From NCBI GenBank assembly GCA_964444665.1, contig CAYUIE010000015.1:12591-76590 (forward strand): a DNA stretch of 64,000 nt. The letters are read 5' to 3'. The position numbers were made by a program, and so were the translations under genes. Of this stretch, positions 36,321 to 44,800 are shown in pieces. The stretch comes from CAYZTY01 sp964444665 (GTDB lineage Bacteria > Planctomycetota > Phycisphaerae > Sedimentisphaerales > CAYZTY01). A model generated the notes under the pieces. The model was not told the DNA's origin. It made no database searches and saw only the letters and a list, made by a program, of their open reading frames with translations. The number at the start of each line of letters is the position of its first letter. Positions within the stretch are counted from its first letter, which is position 1.

Positions 36321-36587
36321 ATGGGAAGGTCGCTGAAAAAAGGGCCATTTGTAGACGAGAAGTTGTTTGCAAAGGTAAGAAGGCAAAATGAGCAGGGCAG
36401 CCGGGAACCTATAAAAACCTGGGCAAGACGATGTACTATTGTTCCGGAATTTGTCGGGCACACTTTTAGTGTTCACAACGGTAAGATATTTCATAAAGTT
36501 TTTGTCACCGAGGATATGGTAGGTCATAAGCTGGGCGAATTCTCGCCGACAAGAACGTTTAAGGGCCATTCAGGCAGCAGGAAATAA
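36321..36587 (+). CDS. rpsS: 30S ribosomal protein S19
   Basis: This 88-residue head protein contains GRSLKKGPFVDEKLF at the N-terminus and the signature GHKLGEFSPTRTFKGH. The length is standard. It is followed 36 bases later by the fused L22 gene. Confidence 0.97.
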   Translation: MGRSLKKGPFVDEKLFAKVRRQNEQGSREPIKTWARRCTIVPEFVGHTFSVHNGKIFHKVFVTEDMVGHKLGEFSPTRTFKGHSGSRK

Positions 36588-36623
36588 GTCTGTGGCTGTG
36601 TTAAAAATCCGTAAGGTTTGTAT

Positions 36624-37172
36624 ATGCTGGATAGCAGAAAATTGAGTCAGCTTAGTCAGGAACGGCAGCTTACTGCTGAGAGTCTCGCGGAGCAGTTATT
36701 ACGAAAAGGCCTTCGCGGTAGAAAGGCCGTTGCTGCCATTAAGAACTGGTTGAAGGGCGTTCACAAACCTATTCCTCGAAGGGCGGATGTTGAACGGCTG
36801 GCTTCTGCGTTAGGTGTGGATGTAAATGATTTGAGTTTGTGGTGTGCGTCTCATCGTTATGCTCCGATTTCACCCAGGAAAGCAAGGCTGGTAACGCAGT
36901 TGGTTACCGGCAGGCCCGTGCAGGAGGCATTGGACCTTTTGAAATTTACGCCAAAGCGAGCGGCGAGCATAGTTGAAAAGGTATTACGCAGCGCTGTTGC
37001 CAATGCTGATGAACAGGAAGTTGACTTAGAGAGCCTGTATGTAAGTGAGGCACGTGTGGATGAAGCCGGCACCCGAATCGGTACAAAAAGATGGATTGCA
37101 AAAGACAGAGGCAGGATTCATCCTATTAATAAACGAGCCAGTCATATTCAGATAACTGTTTCTCAGGATTAA
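36624..37172 (+). CDS. rplV: 50S ribosomal protein L22 with N-terminal XRE-like helix-turn-helix domain
   Basis: The 182-residue product is much longer than usual L22 (about 110). Residues 77-182 are L22: HRYAPISPRKARLV, then AASIVEKVLRSAVANA and RIGTKRWIAKDRGR with the tunnel-loop region. Residues 1-73 resemble a Cro/C1-type helix-turn-helix: an LSQERQLTAESLAEQL start, a putative recognition helix ending in NWLKGVHKPIP, and the typical closing VERLASALGVDVNDL. The ATG at 36624 is taken, and a TTG two codons upstream is also in frame. The frame is continuous, so the fusion is not an annotation artefact of two genes. The extension could bind rRNA or DNA, or act in autoregulation; none of these is shown. 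Confidence 0.9.
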   Translation: MLDSRKLSQLSQERQLTAESLAEQLLRKGLRGRKAVAAIKNWLKGVHKPIPRRADVERLASALGVDVNDLSLWCASHRYAPISPRKARLVTQLVTGRPVQEALDLLKFTPKRAASIVEKVLRSAVANADEQEVDLESLYVSEARVDEAGTRIGTKRWIAKDRGRIHPINKRASHIQITVSQD

Positions 37173-37312
37173 ATGACTGAGCAAAAAATATTTATGCGGG
37201 CTTCTCGGCCTCCGGGTTTATATAGCGAAGTGCCGAGATGAGAGTTGCCTTTATCTTTAGATGTTTGTTTTAAGTTGTTGTTGAATTATTTACTATAAGT
37301 TGTGAGATAGTT

Positions 37313-38188
37313 ATGGGTCAGAAGACTTCACCGATTGGGTTTCGAACGGGCATAACGCTCGACTGGAAGAGCACGTGGTATTCTCCAAAAGACAGTTACG
37401 GCGAATTTCTTGTGGAAGACCACAAGATTCGAGAGTATGTGGAGGATAAGTTTAATAAGCAGCCACCTTACACGGCGATTTCAAAGGTTGATATATCCAG
37501 GACACGTAATGAAGTAAAAGTTTCTCTTCATACCGCACGGCCTGGGATGGTAATAGGTCCTCGAGGTGCGGAGGTCGACAAGCTTAAGGAAGAGCTTGAG
37601 CAATTGGTGGGCCGAAGTATCAATGTAAGCGTGGTTGAGGTGAAGGAACCTTCATTGGATGCCAAGCTTGTGGCGGATTTGATTACGGCACAACTGCAGA
37701 AACGTGCTGCCTTCAGGCGGATAATGAAGCAGCAGTGTGAGGCGGCTATGGGTGCGGGAGCCAAGGGCGTTAAGATTATCTGTTCCGGCCGTCTTGGCGG
37801 AGCAGAAATGTCGAGGAAGGAGATTCAAAAACTTGGCAGTATTCCTCTGCAGACACTTGATGCCAATGTGGATTATGCGGTATCGACGGCGAAAACAACT
37901 TATGGAGCTATAGGCGTGAAAGTTTGGATATATAAAGGCAAGTTTGGCGAAGAGGTGCAGCCGACGAGTCGACCTCGTCGTGGACGAGCAAGACGCCGAG
38001 TGCAGAGGACGTCCGGACCACGTGCTGAGGCCGAACAAAACCAAGGGCAGTCAACTCGACGGAGTAAAAAGGTGGCCGCGGCAAAAGAGACAGGCTCATC
38101 AGTTGCCGCTGAAAAAGGCCCAGACAGCCAGACAGATAAGCCCTCCCAAAAGAGTAAAGTGAAAAAAGCGGATACGGAAGGAACATAA
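37313..38188 (+). CDS. rpsC: 30S ribosomal protein S3 with long basic C-terminal tail
   Basis: This 291-residue protein lines the mRNA entry channel. The N-terminal domain starts MGQKTSPIGFRTG, and the KH domain carries VIGPRGAEVDKL. The C-terminal domain contains MGAGAKGVKIICSGRLGGAEM. From about residue 222 a Lys/Arg/Gln/Ser-rich low-complexity tail of about 70 residues is added beyond the usual 210-240. A 140-base gap with a TCTCGGC/GCCGAGA hairpin precedes it. Confidence 0.97.
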   Translation: MGQKTSPIGFRTGITLDWKSTWYSPKDSYGEFLVEDHKIREYVEDKFNKQPPYTAISKVDISRTRNEVKVSLHTARPGMVIGPRGAEVDKLKEELEQLVGRSINVSVVEVKEPSLDAKLVADLITAQLQKRAAFRRIMKQQCEAAMGAGAKGVKIICSGRLGGAEMSRKEIQKLGSIPLQTLDANVDYAVSTAKTTYGAIGVKVWIYKGKFGEEVQPTSRPRRGRARRRVQRTSGPRAEAEQNQGQSTRRSKKVAAAKETGSSVAAEKGPDSQTDKPSQKSKVKKADTEGT

Positions 38189-38189
38189 A

Positions 38190-38609
38190 ATGGCTCTGAT
38201 GCCGAAGAGAGTTAAATATCGTAAGTTTCAAAGAGGCAAGATGAAAGGCCGGGCCTCGAGGAATAATTTTGTGGCATTTGGTGAATACGGCCTGCAGGCC
38301 CTGTCTATGAGCTGGATAAGTGGTAAGCAAATTGAAGCGGGTCGAGTTGCAGCTACACATTATCTTCATCGTGAAGGAAAGGTTTATGTGCGAATATTTC
38401 CGCATCAATCGGTAAGCTCAAAACCCCTGGAAACTCGAATGGGCAAGGGTAAGGGCGAGATAGACCATTGGGTGGCAAAGGTGTGGCCCGGCACGATAAT
38501 GTTTGAGATTGGTGGTGTGACAGAAGAGGTAGCCAAAAAGGCAATGCTGCGAGTGGCTCATAAAATGCCTATCAGATGCAGGTTTGTTATGCGAAGACAC
38601 ACGCTGTAA
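38190..38609 (+). CDS. rplP: 50S ribosomal protein L16
   Basis: This 139-residue protein stabilises A-site tRNA in the large subunit. It starts with LMPKRVKYRKFQRG and has GEYGLQALSMSWISGKQIEAGRVA in the first half, then the ETRMGKGKGEIDHWVA signature with the conserved Arg. It begins two bases after the rpsC stop, so translation is probably coupled. Confidence 0.97.
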   Translation: MALMPKRVKYRKFQRGKMKGRASRNNFVAFGEYGLQALSMSWISGKQIEAGRVAATHYLHREGKVYVRIFPHQSVSSKPLETRMGKGKGEIDHWVAKVWPGTIMFEIGGVTEEVAKKAMLRVAHKMPIRCRFVMRRHTL

Positions 38610-38636
38610 AGCACAGCAGTCAGGCAGAGGTGAGTA

Positions 38637-38843
38637 ATGAAAATTGCTGATGCACGTGAAATGCGACCTGATGAACTGCAGGTCAGTCTTGAGGAGCTTC
38701 AGCGACATTTGTTCGATTTACGTTCACAAGCGGTTACAGAAAAGCTTGAGAATTCGAAGGCGGTCCGGAATGTCAGACGAGACATCGCGCGGATTATGAC
38801 AGTAATCAGGGAACGACAGACAGGAGCTGAGCAGACAGTATGA
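38637..38843 (+). CDS. rpmC: 50S ribosomal protein L29
   Basis: This 68-residue two-helix protein sits at the tunnel exit. The LQRHLFDLRSQAVTEKLEN segment and the following VRRDIARIMTVIRERQ helix match the family. Its stop overlaps the start of rpsQ by 4 bases (ATGA), which indicates coupled translation. Confidence 0.93.
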   Translation: MKIADAREMRPDELQVSLEELQRHLFDLRSQAVTEKLENSKAVRNVRRDIARIMTVIRERQTGAEQTV

Positions 38844-39103
38844 AACAAGAGGCTAAATCCAAAGTGGAGCAAGGCTTGGTTGTAAGCCGAAGTGGTGATA
38901 AGAGTATCAAAGTAGAGATTGACTATATCACTCAACACCCTAAGTACGGCAAATATATCCGGCGGAGCACAAGATTAGGCGTTCATGATGCCTCAAATCA
39001 GGTGACTGTTGGTGACCTGGTAGAGATTGCCGAATGCCGACCTATGAGTAAGACAAAAAGCTATCGATTGGTTCGAGTGATAAAGAAGGGCAGCGGGGTG
39101 TAG
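38840..39103 (+). CDS. rpsQ: 30S ribosomal protein S17
   Basis: This 87-residue OB-fold protein binds 16S rRNA. It has GLVVSRSGDKSIKVEIDY, then HDASNQVTVGDLVEIAECRPMSKTK (halves of the family signature) and ends in RLVRVIKKG. It overlaps rpmC by 4 bases. Confidence 0.95.
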   Translation: MKQEAKSKVEQGLVVSRSGDKSIKVEIDYITQHPKYGKYIRRSTRLGVHDASNQVTVGDLVEIAECRPMSKTKSYRLVRVIKKGSGV

Positions 39104-39152
39104 AACGCTGTGAAGCATCGGGGAAAACCGTTGCAATTAAAGGAGCGTGGAT

Positions 39153-39539
39153 TTGATCCAACAGGAAAGCATGTTGGTTATTGCGGATAACAGTGGAGCA
39201 AAAAGCGCGCAGTGCATAAAAGTTCTCGGCAGCAGTACCGCACGCGGAAAATTTACTCGGCCGACAGCCACTGTAGGTGACATTGTGTGCGTGGCTATTA
39301 AGAAGGCACTACCGAGCTGTCAACTTGACGACAAGAAAGTACACAAGTGTGTGATTATTCGGACGAAAAGCCCTATCCGGCGGCCCGACGGCAGCTATGT
39401 GCGGTTTGACAGTAATGCAGCGGTTATCATCGATAACGAGGGCAACCCCATTGGGACACGGATTTTTGGTGCGGTTGCCCGTGAGTTGCGAGAAAAGAAT
39501 TTTATGAAGATTATTTCTCTTGCGAGCGAGGTGGTTTGA
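39153..39539 (+). CDS. rplN: 50S ribosomal protein L14
   Basis: This 128-residue protein binds the subunit interface. Starting at the TTG at 39153 gives MIQQES, the normal L14 N-terminus, with AAAGGAG ideally spaced. A GTG two codons upstream is also in frame but overlaps the ribosome-binding site. ADNSGAKSAQCIKVLG and GTRIFGAVARELREKNFMKI are the family signatures. Confidence 0.95.
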   Translation: MIQQESMLVIADNSGAKSAQCIKVLGSSTARGKFTRPTATVGDIVCVAIKKALPSCQLDDKKVHKCVIIRTKSPIRRPDGSYVRFDSNAAVIIDNEGNPIGTRIFGAVARELREKNFMKIISLASEVV

Positions 39540-39582
39540 TTGCTTTAAGGCCTGAGGTGTTTAGAATTGGTGAGAAAATATT

Positions 39583-39918
39583 ATGGCGCGACACTTAAAA
39601 AAAGGCGATTTGGTTCAGATTATATCAGGTGACTACAAGGGAGCTACCGGCAAAGTTCTTAGTGTCATACCCGAAACAAACAAGGTTGTGATTGAGGGCT
39701 GCAACAGAAGATACAGGCATGTGCGTCCGTCGCAGAAGAATCCGCAGGGTGGCCGGGTACAGATAGAGCAGCCTATACATATTAGCAAAGTGCTGCCGGT
39801 GAATCCGAAAAGCTCGATGGCGACGCGGGTTCGCTATGAACAAGACAAAGATGGAAGCAAGAAGCGGCTCGCGGTTGATGGGACGGAGATAAGCGTGGTC
39901 AGGAGAAGTTCAGAATAA
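39583..39918 (+). CDS. rplX: 50S ribosomal protein L24
   Basis: This 111-residue assembly initiator carries a KOW motif near the N-terminus (KKGDLVQIISGDYKGATGKVL). The NRRYRHVRPSQKNPQGG loop and the PIHISKVLPVNP segment are typical. The length is near the bacterial norm. Confidence 0.95.
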   Translation: MARHLKKGDLVQIISGDYKGATGKVLSVIPETNKVVIEGCNRRYRHVRPSQKNPQGGRVQIEQPIHISKVLPVNPKSSMATRVRYEQDKDGSKKRLAVDGTEISVVRRSSE

Positions 39919-39985
39919 GCTGTAGTGAGGAGTGATGAAGGCAAAGAAGTAAAAGGTTATTCAGTATTTTTTAGTGAGGTTTTTT

Positions 39986-40528
39986 GTGGCGCGTTTGAAA
40001 GACGTATATAAGTCGCAGGTAGTGCCGGCTCTTCGAGAGAAATTCAGGTACAGCAGCCCGATGGCGGTGCCAAGGGTGGAAAAAATAATCGTTTCCATGG
40101 GAATCGGCAAAACCACTCAGGACAAAAAGTTTCTGGATGCGGCTTTGAAGGACATATCGCTGATTACCGGCCAGAAGCCGCTGATTTGTAAGGCGAAGAA
40201 GAGTGTTTCTAATTTCAAGCTGCGTGAGGGTAATCCAATTGGATTGAAGGTTACACTACGCAGAGAACGGATGTATGAGTTTATGGACAGGTTAGTCAGC
40301 CTTGCGATTCCACGCGTTAAGGATTTTCGCGGACTGGACCCGAATAGTTTTGACGGACGGGGCAACTACTCGATGGGTTTGAACGAGCAGGGTGTTTTTC
40401 CGGAAATTAACCTGGGGCAGATTCAGTTCACGCAGGGTATGAATATAACCTTTGTAACAACAGCTCAAAATGATGAGGAAGGCAGGGAAATGCTCAGACT
40501 GTTCGGCATGCCCTTCCGTGAACTATAA
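39986..40528 (+). CDS. rplE: 50S ribosomal protein L5
   Basis: This 180-residue protein binds 5S rRNA. The GTG at 39986 yields MARLKDVYKSQVVPALREKF, the usual start, with AGTGAGGT upstream; the frame also opens at 39974. VPRVEKIIVSMGIG and the RVKDFRGLDPNSFDGRGNYS segment are family signatures. Confidence 0.95.
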   Translation: MARLKDVYKSQVVPALREKFRYSSPMAVPRVEKIIVSMGIGKTTQDKKFLDAALKDISLITGQKPLICKAKKSVSNFKLREGNPIGLKVTLRRERMYEFMDRLVSLAIPRVKDFRGLDPNSFDGRGNYSMGLNEQGVFPEINLGQIQFTQGMNITFVTTAQNDEEGREMLRLFGMPFREL

Positions 40529-40617
40529 GTATATTAGTCCTGCTATATTGTAGCCGGGCCCGAAGGTCGGGCTTGGGCAGGAGGTTAGGATAACAGATGC
40601 GTTGATTGGAGCTTGTA

Positions 40618-40803
40618 ATGTCGACAAAGGCTCTGGAAAACAAAGCCAAAAAGAAACCTAAATTTAAGGTCAGGGCGTATAGTCGTTGTGAATTTTGCGG
40701 CAGGGCGCGCAGCGTCTATCGAAAGTTCAAAATTTGCCGCATTTGTTTCAGAAAGCTGGCAAACGAGGGCAAGATTCCCGGTGTGAGAAAGGCGAGTTGG
40801 TGA
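40618..40803 (+). CDS. rpsN: 30S ribosomal protein S14, zinc-binding type Z
   Basis: This 61-residue short form has zinc ligands C24, C27, C40 and C43 (CEFC and CRIC). The KPKFKVRAYSRC start and the GKIPGVRKASW end are diagnostic. The ATG at 40618 is chosen over an upstream in-frame codon at 40606. A short GCCCGA/TCGGGC hairpin (40558-40572) lies in the gap after rplE. Confidence 0.97.
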   Translation: MSTKALENKAKKKPKFKVRAYSRCEFCGRARSVYRKFKICRICFRKLANEGKIPGVRKASW

Positions 40804-40879
40804 TTTTCGCTTTATCCGGTCGATCGCGCCGGAGGGAATCGTATAAGACAGAAGCAAAAAAATGCCTGGAGCAGAATAG

Positions 40880-41278
40880 ATGAGTTTTAATGACCCGATA
40901 GCGGATATGCTTACAAGGATTCGCAATGCTTTGAGAGCTAACAAGCTTAATGTTAAGGTTAAAGCATCCGGTATATGCCGGGGCATAGCAGAGGTGCTGA
41001 AGCAAGAGGGTTATATAGTTGATTATGATAAGATTGAAGACGGCAAACAGGGGATATTGCGTATTGAGTTGAAATATAGTGAGACGGGCGAGCCGATTAT
41101 TCGCGAGATAAAAAGGGTCAGTAAGCCGGGCCAAAGAATATATTCGTCGGTTGATAAACTGCCGGTGGTATTGGGAGGTCTGGGGATATCGATTATATCA
41201 ACGAGTAAAGGCGTAATGAGTGACGCTAATTGCCGGAAACAAAATATCGGCGGCGAGGTGCTTTGCAGGTTGAGCTAA
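40880..41278 (+). CDS. rpsH: 30S ribosomal protein S8
   Basis: This 132-residue primary rRNA binder starts with FNDPIADMLTRIRNALRA and ends with the signature STSKGVMSDANCRKQNIGGEVLC. In Escherichia coli S8 represses the spc operon. The length is standard. Confidence 0.97.
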   Translation: MSFNDPIADMLTRIRNALRANKLNVKVKASGICRGIAEVLKQEGYIVDYDKIEDGKQGILRIELKYSETGEPIIREIKRVSKPGQRIYSSVDKLPVVLGGLGISIISTSKGVMSDANCRKQNIGGEVLCRLS

Positions 41279-41335
41279 ACGACTGAAAACTTAAATTTAA
41301 AAAGTTATTATTGTTTTAATTTTCGGAAAGAATGG

Positions 41336-41911
41336 ATGAGTCGTATAGGTAAAAGACCAATAGCAATACCTTCCGGTGTGAAGGTTGAAAAAAGCGGGCG
41401 TACTATCAAAGTATCGGGCCAGCAGGGCAGTTTGCAATTGGAGCATCATCCTGAGATTTTCGTGAAAGTTGAAGACCAGAAAATAATTGTTGAGAACCGC
41501 CGGCAAGACAATCGTTTCTGCCGGGCAATGCACGGAACGACCAGGTCACTGCTTGCTAATATGGTGCTCGGAGTCAGCAAGGGTTTTGAAAAAAAGATGG
41601 AGCTGTACGGGACAGGTTACAATGTTAAAGAGCAAAGTGGCAAGCTGATTCTTCAAGTTGGTTATTGTCATCTTGTAGAGCTTCCAATACCGCGGGATGT
41701 TAAGGTGAAGATAGAGGTGGCAGCGACACGAGGCAATGATGTGCCGGCAAGATTTACGCTGTTTAGTGTTGATAAGGAAACACTTGGCCGGTTCGCTGCT
41801 GAGATACGCAGAGTCAGGCCGCCCGAACCTTACCAGGGTAAAGGCATCCGTTACGCCGACGAAGTAGTCAGACGAAAAGTCGGTAAGGCGTTTTCCTCTG
41901 GCGCGGTATAA
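41336..41911 (+). CDS. rplF: 50S ribosomal protein L6
   Basis: This 191-residue protein lies near the factor-binding site. It starts SRIGKRPIAIPSGV and contains LYGTGYNVKEQSGKLIL and the late signature PPEPYQGKGIRYADE. It is slightly longer than the usual 177-180. Confidence 0.97.
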   Translation: MSRIGKRPIAIPSGVKVEKSGRTIKVSGQQGSLQLEHHPEIFVKVEDQKIIVENRRQDNRFCRAMHGTTRSLLANMVLGVSKGFEKKMELYGTGYNVKEQSGKLILQVGYCHLVELPIPRDVKVKIEVAATRGNDVPARFTLFSVDKETLGRFAAEIRRVRPPEPYQGKGIRYADEVVRRKVGKAFSSGAV

Positions 41912-41956
41912 AAGCAAATAAAAGGGAAATAGAGCCGGGATTTGGGATTTGTGCTT

Positions 41957-42322
41957 ATGCAGGTCAAAAGGCTACACAAGGCCAGAATGAGGCGGCGATA
42001 TGGGGTCAGGAAGAAGGTCTATGGTACGGCAGAGGCTCCGCGATTGTCGGTGTATCGGTCCAACCGCCATATTTATGCCCAAATTATTGACGATGTTGCG
42101 GGTGTAACACTGGCTTCAGCAAGCACAAGAATCAAGAGTGTCCGAGAGAAAATTTCGAAGTGCGGCAATAAAGACGCAGCGGAAGTTGTTGGGACGGCTG
42201 TTGCCAGGCATGCTGTGCAGGTAGGTATTAAGCGAGTTAGTTTTGACCGTGGCAGGTACAAGTATCATGGAAGGATACAGATGTTGGCTGAAGCCGCCAG
42301 AAAAGCCGGGCTTGTGTTTTAA
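41957..42322 (+). CDS. rplR: 50S ribosomal protein L18
   Basis: This 121-residue 5S rRNA binder has APRLSVYRSNRHIYAQII and, near the end, VSFDRGRYKYHGRIQMLAEAAR. The ATG at 41957 gives a normal N-terminus; TTG (41942) and GTG (41951) are alternative in-frame starts. It lies between rplF and rpsE as in the standard spc operon. Confidence 0.95.
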   Translation: MQVKRLHKARMRRRYGVRKKVYGTAEAPRLSVYRSNRHIYAQIIDDVAGVTLASASTRIKSVREKISKCGNKDAAEVVGTAVARHAVQVGIKRVSFDRGRYKYHGRIQMLAEAARKAGLVF

Positions 42323-42388
42323 CTTGAAGGATGTTCCGCAGCCCTGTAGTCTGGCCTTTGGGTTTAAACGTTAAACGGAGAAACAAAA

Positions 42389-42970
42389 TTGGCAGAGCGA
42401 TATGGAAATGCATCAAAACGGAATAGTTCAACAAGTCAGCGGTCACGTACCGAGCAGCAGCGAGCTGTAGGTTCGTTAGAGGAGCGACCGCTGGAAAACA
42501 CAGTGGTAAAGATATTCCGCTGTGCAAAGGTTGTCAAGGGAGGCCGGCGGTTTAGCTTTGGTGCATTGGTAGTGATTGGAGACCGCTCCGGCACAGTAGG
42601 TGTTGGTTATGGAAAGGCTAATGAGGCTCCGCTTGCGGTTGAAAAGGGTGTCAAGGACGCGAAAAAAAATCTAAACAGGATAGTTATGTTAGGCCGGACA
42701 CTGCCTCATAAAATTATAGGTAAACACGAAGCGACGCGGATAGCATTAATTCCAGCCAGTCCTGGTACGGGCGTTATTGCCGGTTCAAGTGCCCGTGCAG
42801 TGCTGGAATTGGCAGGAATTCAGGACGTTCTTACAAAAGTTTTCGGCAGCACCTCGTCAAAAAATGTGGTAAAGGCTACTCTGGACGGCTTGTTAAAGCT
42901 TCGTAGTAAAGAACAGGTCGAAGCACTTCGTGGAGTAAAGATTGAACAGTTTAAAAAAGCAGGGATATAG
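42389..42970 (+). CDS. rpsE: 30S ribosomal protein S5
   Basis: This 193-residue decoding-fidelity protein starts with a TTG preceded by CGGAG. The double-stranded RNA-binding-like domain has AKVVKGGRRFSFGALVVIGD and GVGYGKANEAP, and the C-terminal half has GTGVIAGSSARAVLELAGI. The first about 35 residues are a Ser/Arg-rich extension. It is followed three bases later by rplO; the rpmD gene that commonly sits here is missing. Confidence 0.97.
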   Translation: MAERYGNASKRNSSTSQRSRTEQQRAVGSLEERPLENTVVKIFRCAKVVKGGRRFSFGALVVIGDRSGTVGVGYGKANEAPLAVEKGVKDAKKNLNRIVMLGRTLPHKIIGKHEATRIALIPASPGTGVIAGSSARAVLELAGIQDVLTKVFGSTSSKNVVKATLDGLLKLRSKEQVEALRGVKIEQFKKAGI

Positions 42971-42973
42971 AAG

Positions 42974-43414
42974 ATGTTGAGCCATGAAATTACATCGGTT
43001 GTCCGCAGGAAGAAGGCTTCGAAGAGAGTTGGCAAAGGCGGCGGCAGGGGTAAAACGTGCGGCCGGGGACATAAAGGTAGCGGCAGCAGAAGCGGTTCAT
43101 TTACTCGGCCAAGTCACGAAGGTGGGCAAATGCCTTTGTTCCGCAGATTGCCGAAACGTGGCTTTAACAACGCACAATTCACAAAACGATATGAAGTGGT
43201 CAATGTCTCTCAACTGGACAGATTCGAAGATGGAGATATCGTCAGCGTTGAGCAACTGGCGAAAGTTGGCTTGGTGGACAATATGCACAGCCGGGTTAAG
43301 ATTCTCGGAGAAGGGGAACTGACCAAAAAACTGCAGGTTATGGCGCATAAGTTTTCGAAGACAGCCGAGCAAAAGATTATGGCTTGTGGAGGTATGGCAC
43401 AATTATTGGATTAG
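42974..43414 (+). CDS. rplO: 50S ribosomal protein L15
   Basis: This 146-residue assembly protein has the Gly/Lys/Arg-rich N-terminus (KRVGKGGGRGKTCGRGHKG) that threads into rRNA. PLFRRLPKRGFNN is the family signature, and the C-terminal domain includes VKILGEGELTKKLQV. It directly follows rpsE. Confidence 0.96.
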   Translation: MLSHEITSVVRRKKASKRVGKGGGRGKTCGRGHKGSGSRSGSFTRPSHEGGQMPLFRRLPKRGFNNAQFTKRYEVVNVSQLDRFEDGDIVSVEQLAKVGLVDNMHSRVKILGEGELTKKLQVMAHKFSKTAEQKIMACGGMAQLLD

Positions 43415-43444
43415 AAAAGTCCTGCGGACGATTAGGATAAGACT

Positions 43445-44800
43445 ATGCTTGGAACAATTATAAATATATTTAAGATTCCTGAGCTTAGGAAGAAAGTTCT
43501 TTTCACCATCGCTCTTTTATGTATATACCGGATTGGTTTTCATATACCGGTTCCGGGTTTTGACCAGTCCAAGATAGAAGCGGCGGCGACAAGTCGAGAT
43601 ACAGAAAGCCCGTTGGGCAGGGTGGCAGAGTACCTGCAGATATTTACAGGCGGTACGTTGAGCAGAAGCAGTTTGTTCGGGCTTGGGATTATGCCGTACA
43701 TATCCGCCTCGATTATCTTGATGCTGCTTGGTGAGGTAGTGCCGGCCCTGCAAAAATTGCGACAGGAGGGCCAGACGGGTTACAAGAAAATCCAGGAGTA
43801 TACACGATACCTGACCGTTTTGTTATGTGTTATCCAGTCGTTAATGTACCTTAGAGTACTTGGGTCGTATACCTATGCCGGCATGCATACATCAGCGATG
43901 ATTTTTGGTGTGGTTGGAATGACCGCGGGTACTCTTTTCCTGATGTGGCTTGGAGAACAGATAGACGAATATGGCATAGGTAACGGCATAAGCCTGTTGA
44001 TTATGGCCGGCATTCTTGCCAGGTTGCCCTGGGCGGTTAATGTTGTCTGGCAAAATGCGGACTTCAGTGTCGGGGCTGCATCGGGTAAGCTGGGCCCGGC
44101 AAAGATATTGTTCCTGATTGGTGCCTTTATTTTTGTGGTTGCGGGTGCTATTCTAATAACTCAGGGACAGAGACGTATACCAATTCAACAGGCCAAGCAG
44201 ATGCGAGGTCGACGGATGTACGGTGGCCATAGACATTACCTGCCGCTTAGAGTCAATCACGGCGGCGTAATGCCCATTATTTTTGCTTCCAGCTTTATGA
44301 TGCTGCCGCCCGTGATATTTGGGCAGTTATCCAGGGTTGAAATTCTGGCAAGCTCGAGAGTGATGCTGGAAATAAGAAATGCGTTAAGCCCTGCATCTTA
44401 TACATATAACATCCTGTATGTTGCGATGATATTTCTGTTTGCTTATTTCTGGACTACTGTGCAGTTTCAGCCAAGGGATGTGGCCAAAAGGCTTCGAGAT
44501 TCGGGAAGTTTTATCCCGGGTCTGCGGCCTGGACACCGAACAAGCGAATATCTTGAGACGGTAATGAGCAGGATTACTTATTATGGTGCTATATTTTTGG
44601 CAATAATAGCTGTTGTGCCGACTGTAGTCTCACAGTCATTAGGTATCGATTGGCGCGTAGCGACGTTTCTTGGAGGCACGGGTTTGTTGATTGTAGTTAG
44701 TGTTTCACTTGACCTGGTTCAAAAGATCGAGGCGAATCTGATAATGCGGCATTATGATGGCTTCAGTGAGACCGGGCGCATCAAAGGAGCTTTTCGATGA
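43445..44800 (+). CDS. secY: preprotein translocase subunit SecY
   Basis: This 451-residue protein forms the Sec channel with about ten membrane helices. The first helix reads FTIALLCIYRIGFHIPVPG, plug-region and GIMPYISASIILMLL segments follow, and GIGNGISLLIMAGI is the central signature. The cytosolic loop before the last helices has FIPGLRPGHRTSEYL. Its partner SecE is encoded at 18020-18421, and secG is not in the window. The last 4 bases overlap adk. Confidence 0.97.
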   Translation: MLGTIINIFKIPELRKKVLFTIALLCIYRIGFHIPVPGFDQSKIEAAATSRDTESPLGRVAEYLQIFTGGTLSRSSLFGLGIMPYISASIILMLLGEVVPALQKLRQEGQTGYKKIQEYTRYLTVLLCVIQSLMYLRVLGSYTYAGMHTSAMIFGVVGMTAGTLFLMWLGEQIDEYGIGNGISLLIMAGILARLPWAVNVVWQNADFSVGAASGKLGPAKILFLIGAFIFVVAGAILITQGQRRIPIQQAKQMRGRRMYGGHRHYLPLRVNHGGVMPIIFASSFMMLPPVIFGQLSRVEILASSRVMLEIRNALSPASYTYNILYVAMIFLFAYFWTTVQFQPRDVAKRLRDSGSFIPGLRPGHRTSEYLETVMSRITYYGAIFLAIIAVVPTVVSQSLGIDWRVATFLGGTGLLIVVSVSLDLVQKIEANLIMRHYDGFSETGRIKGAFR

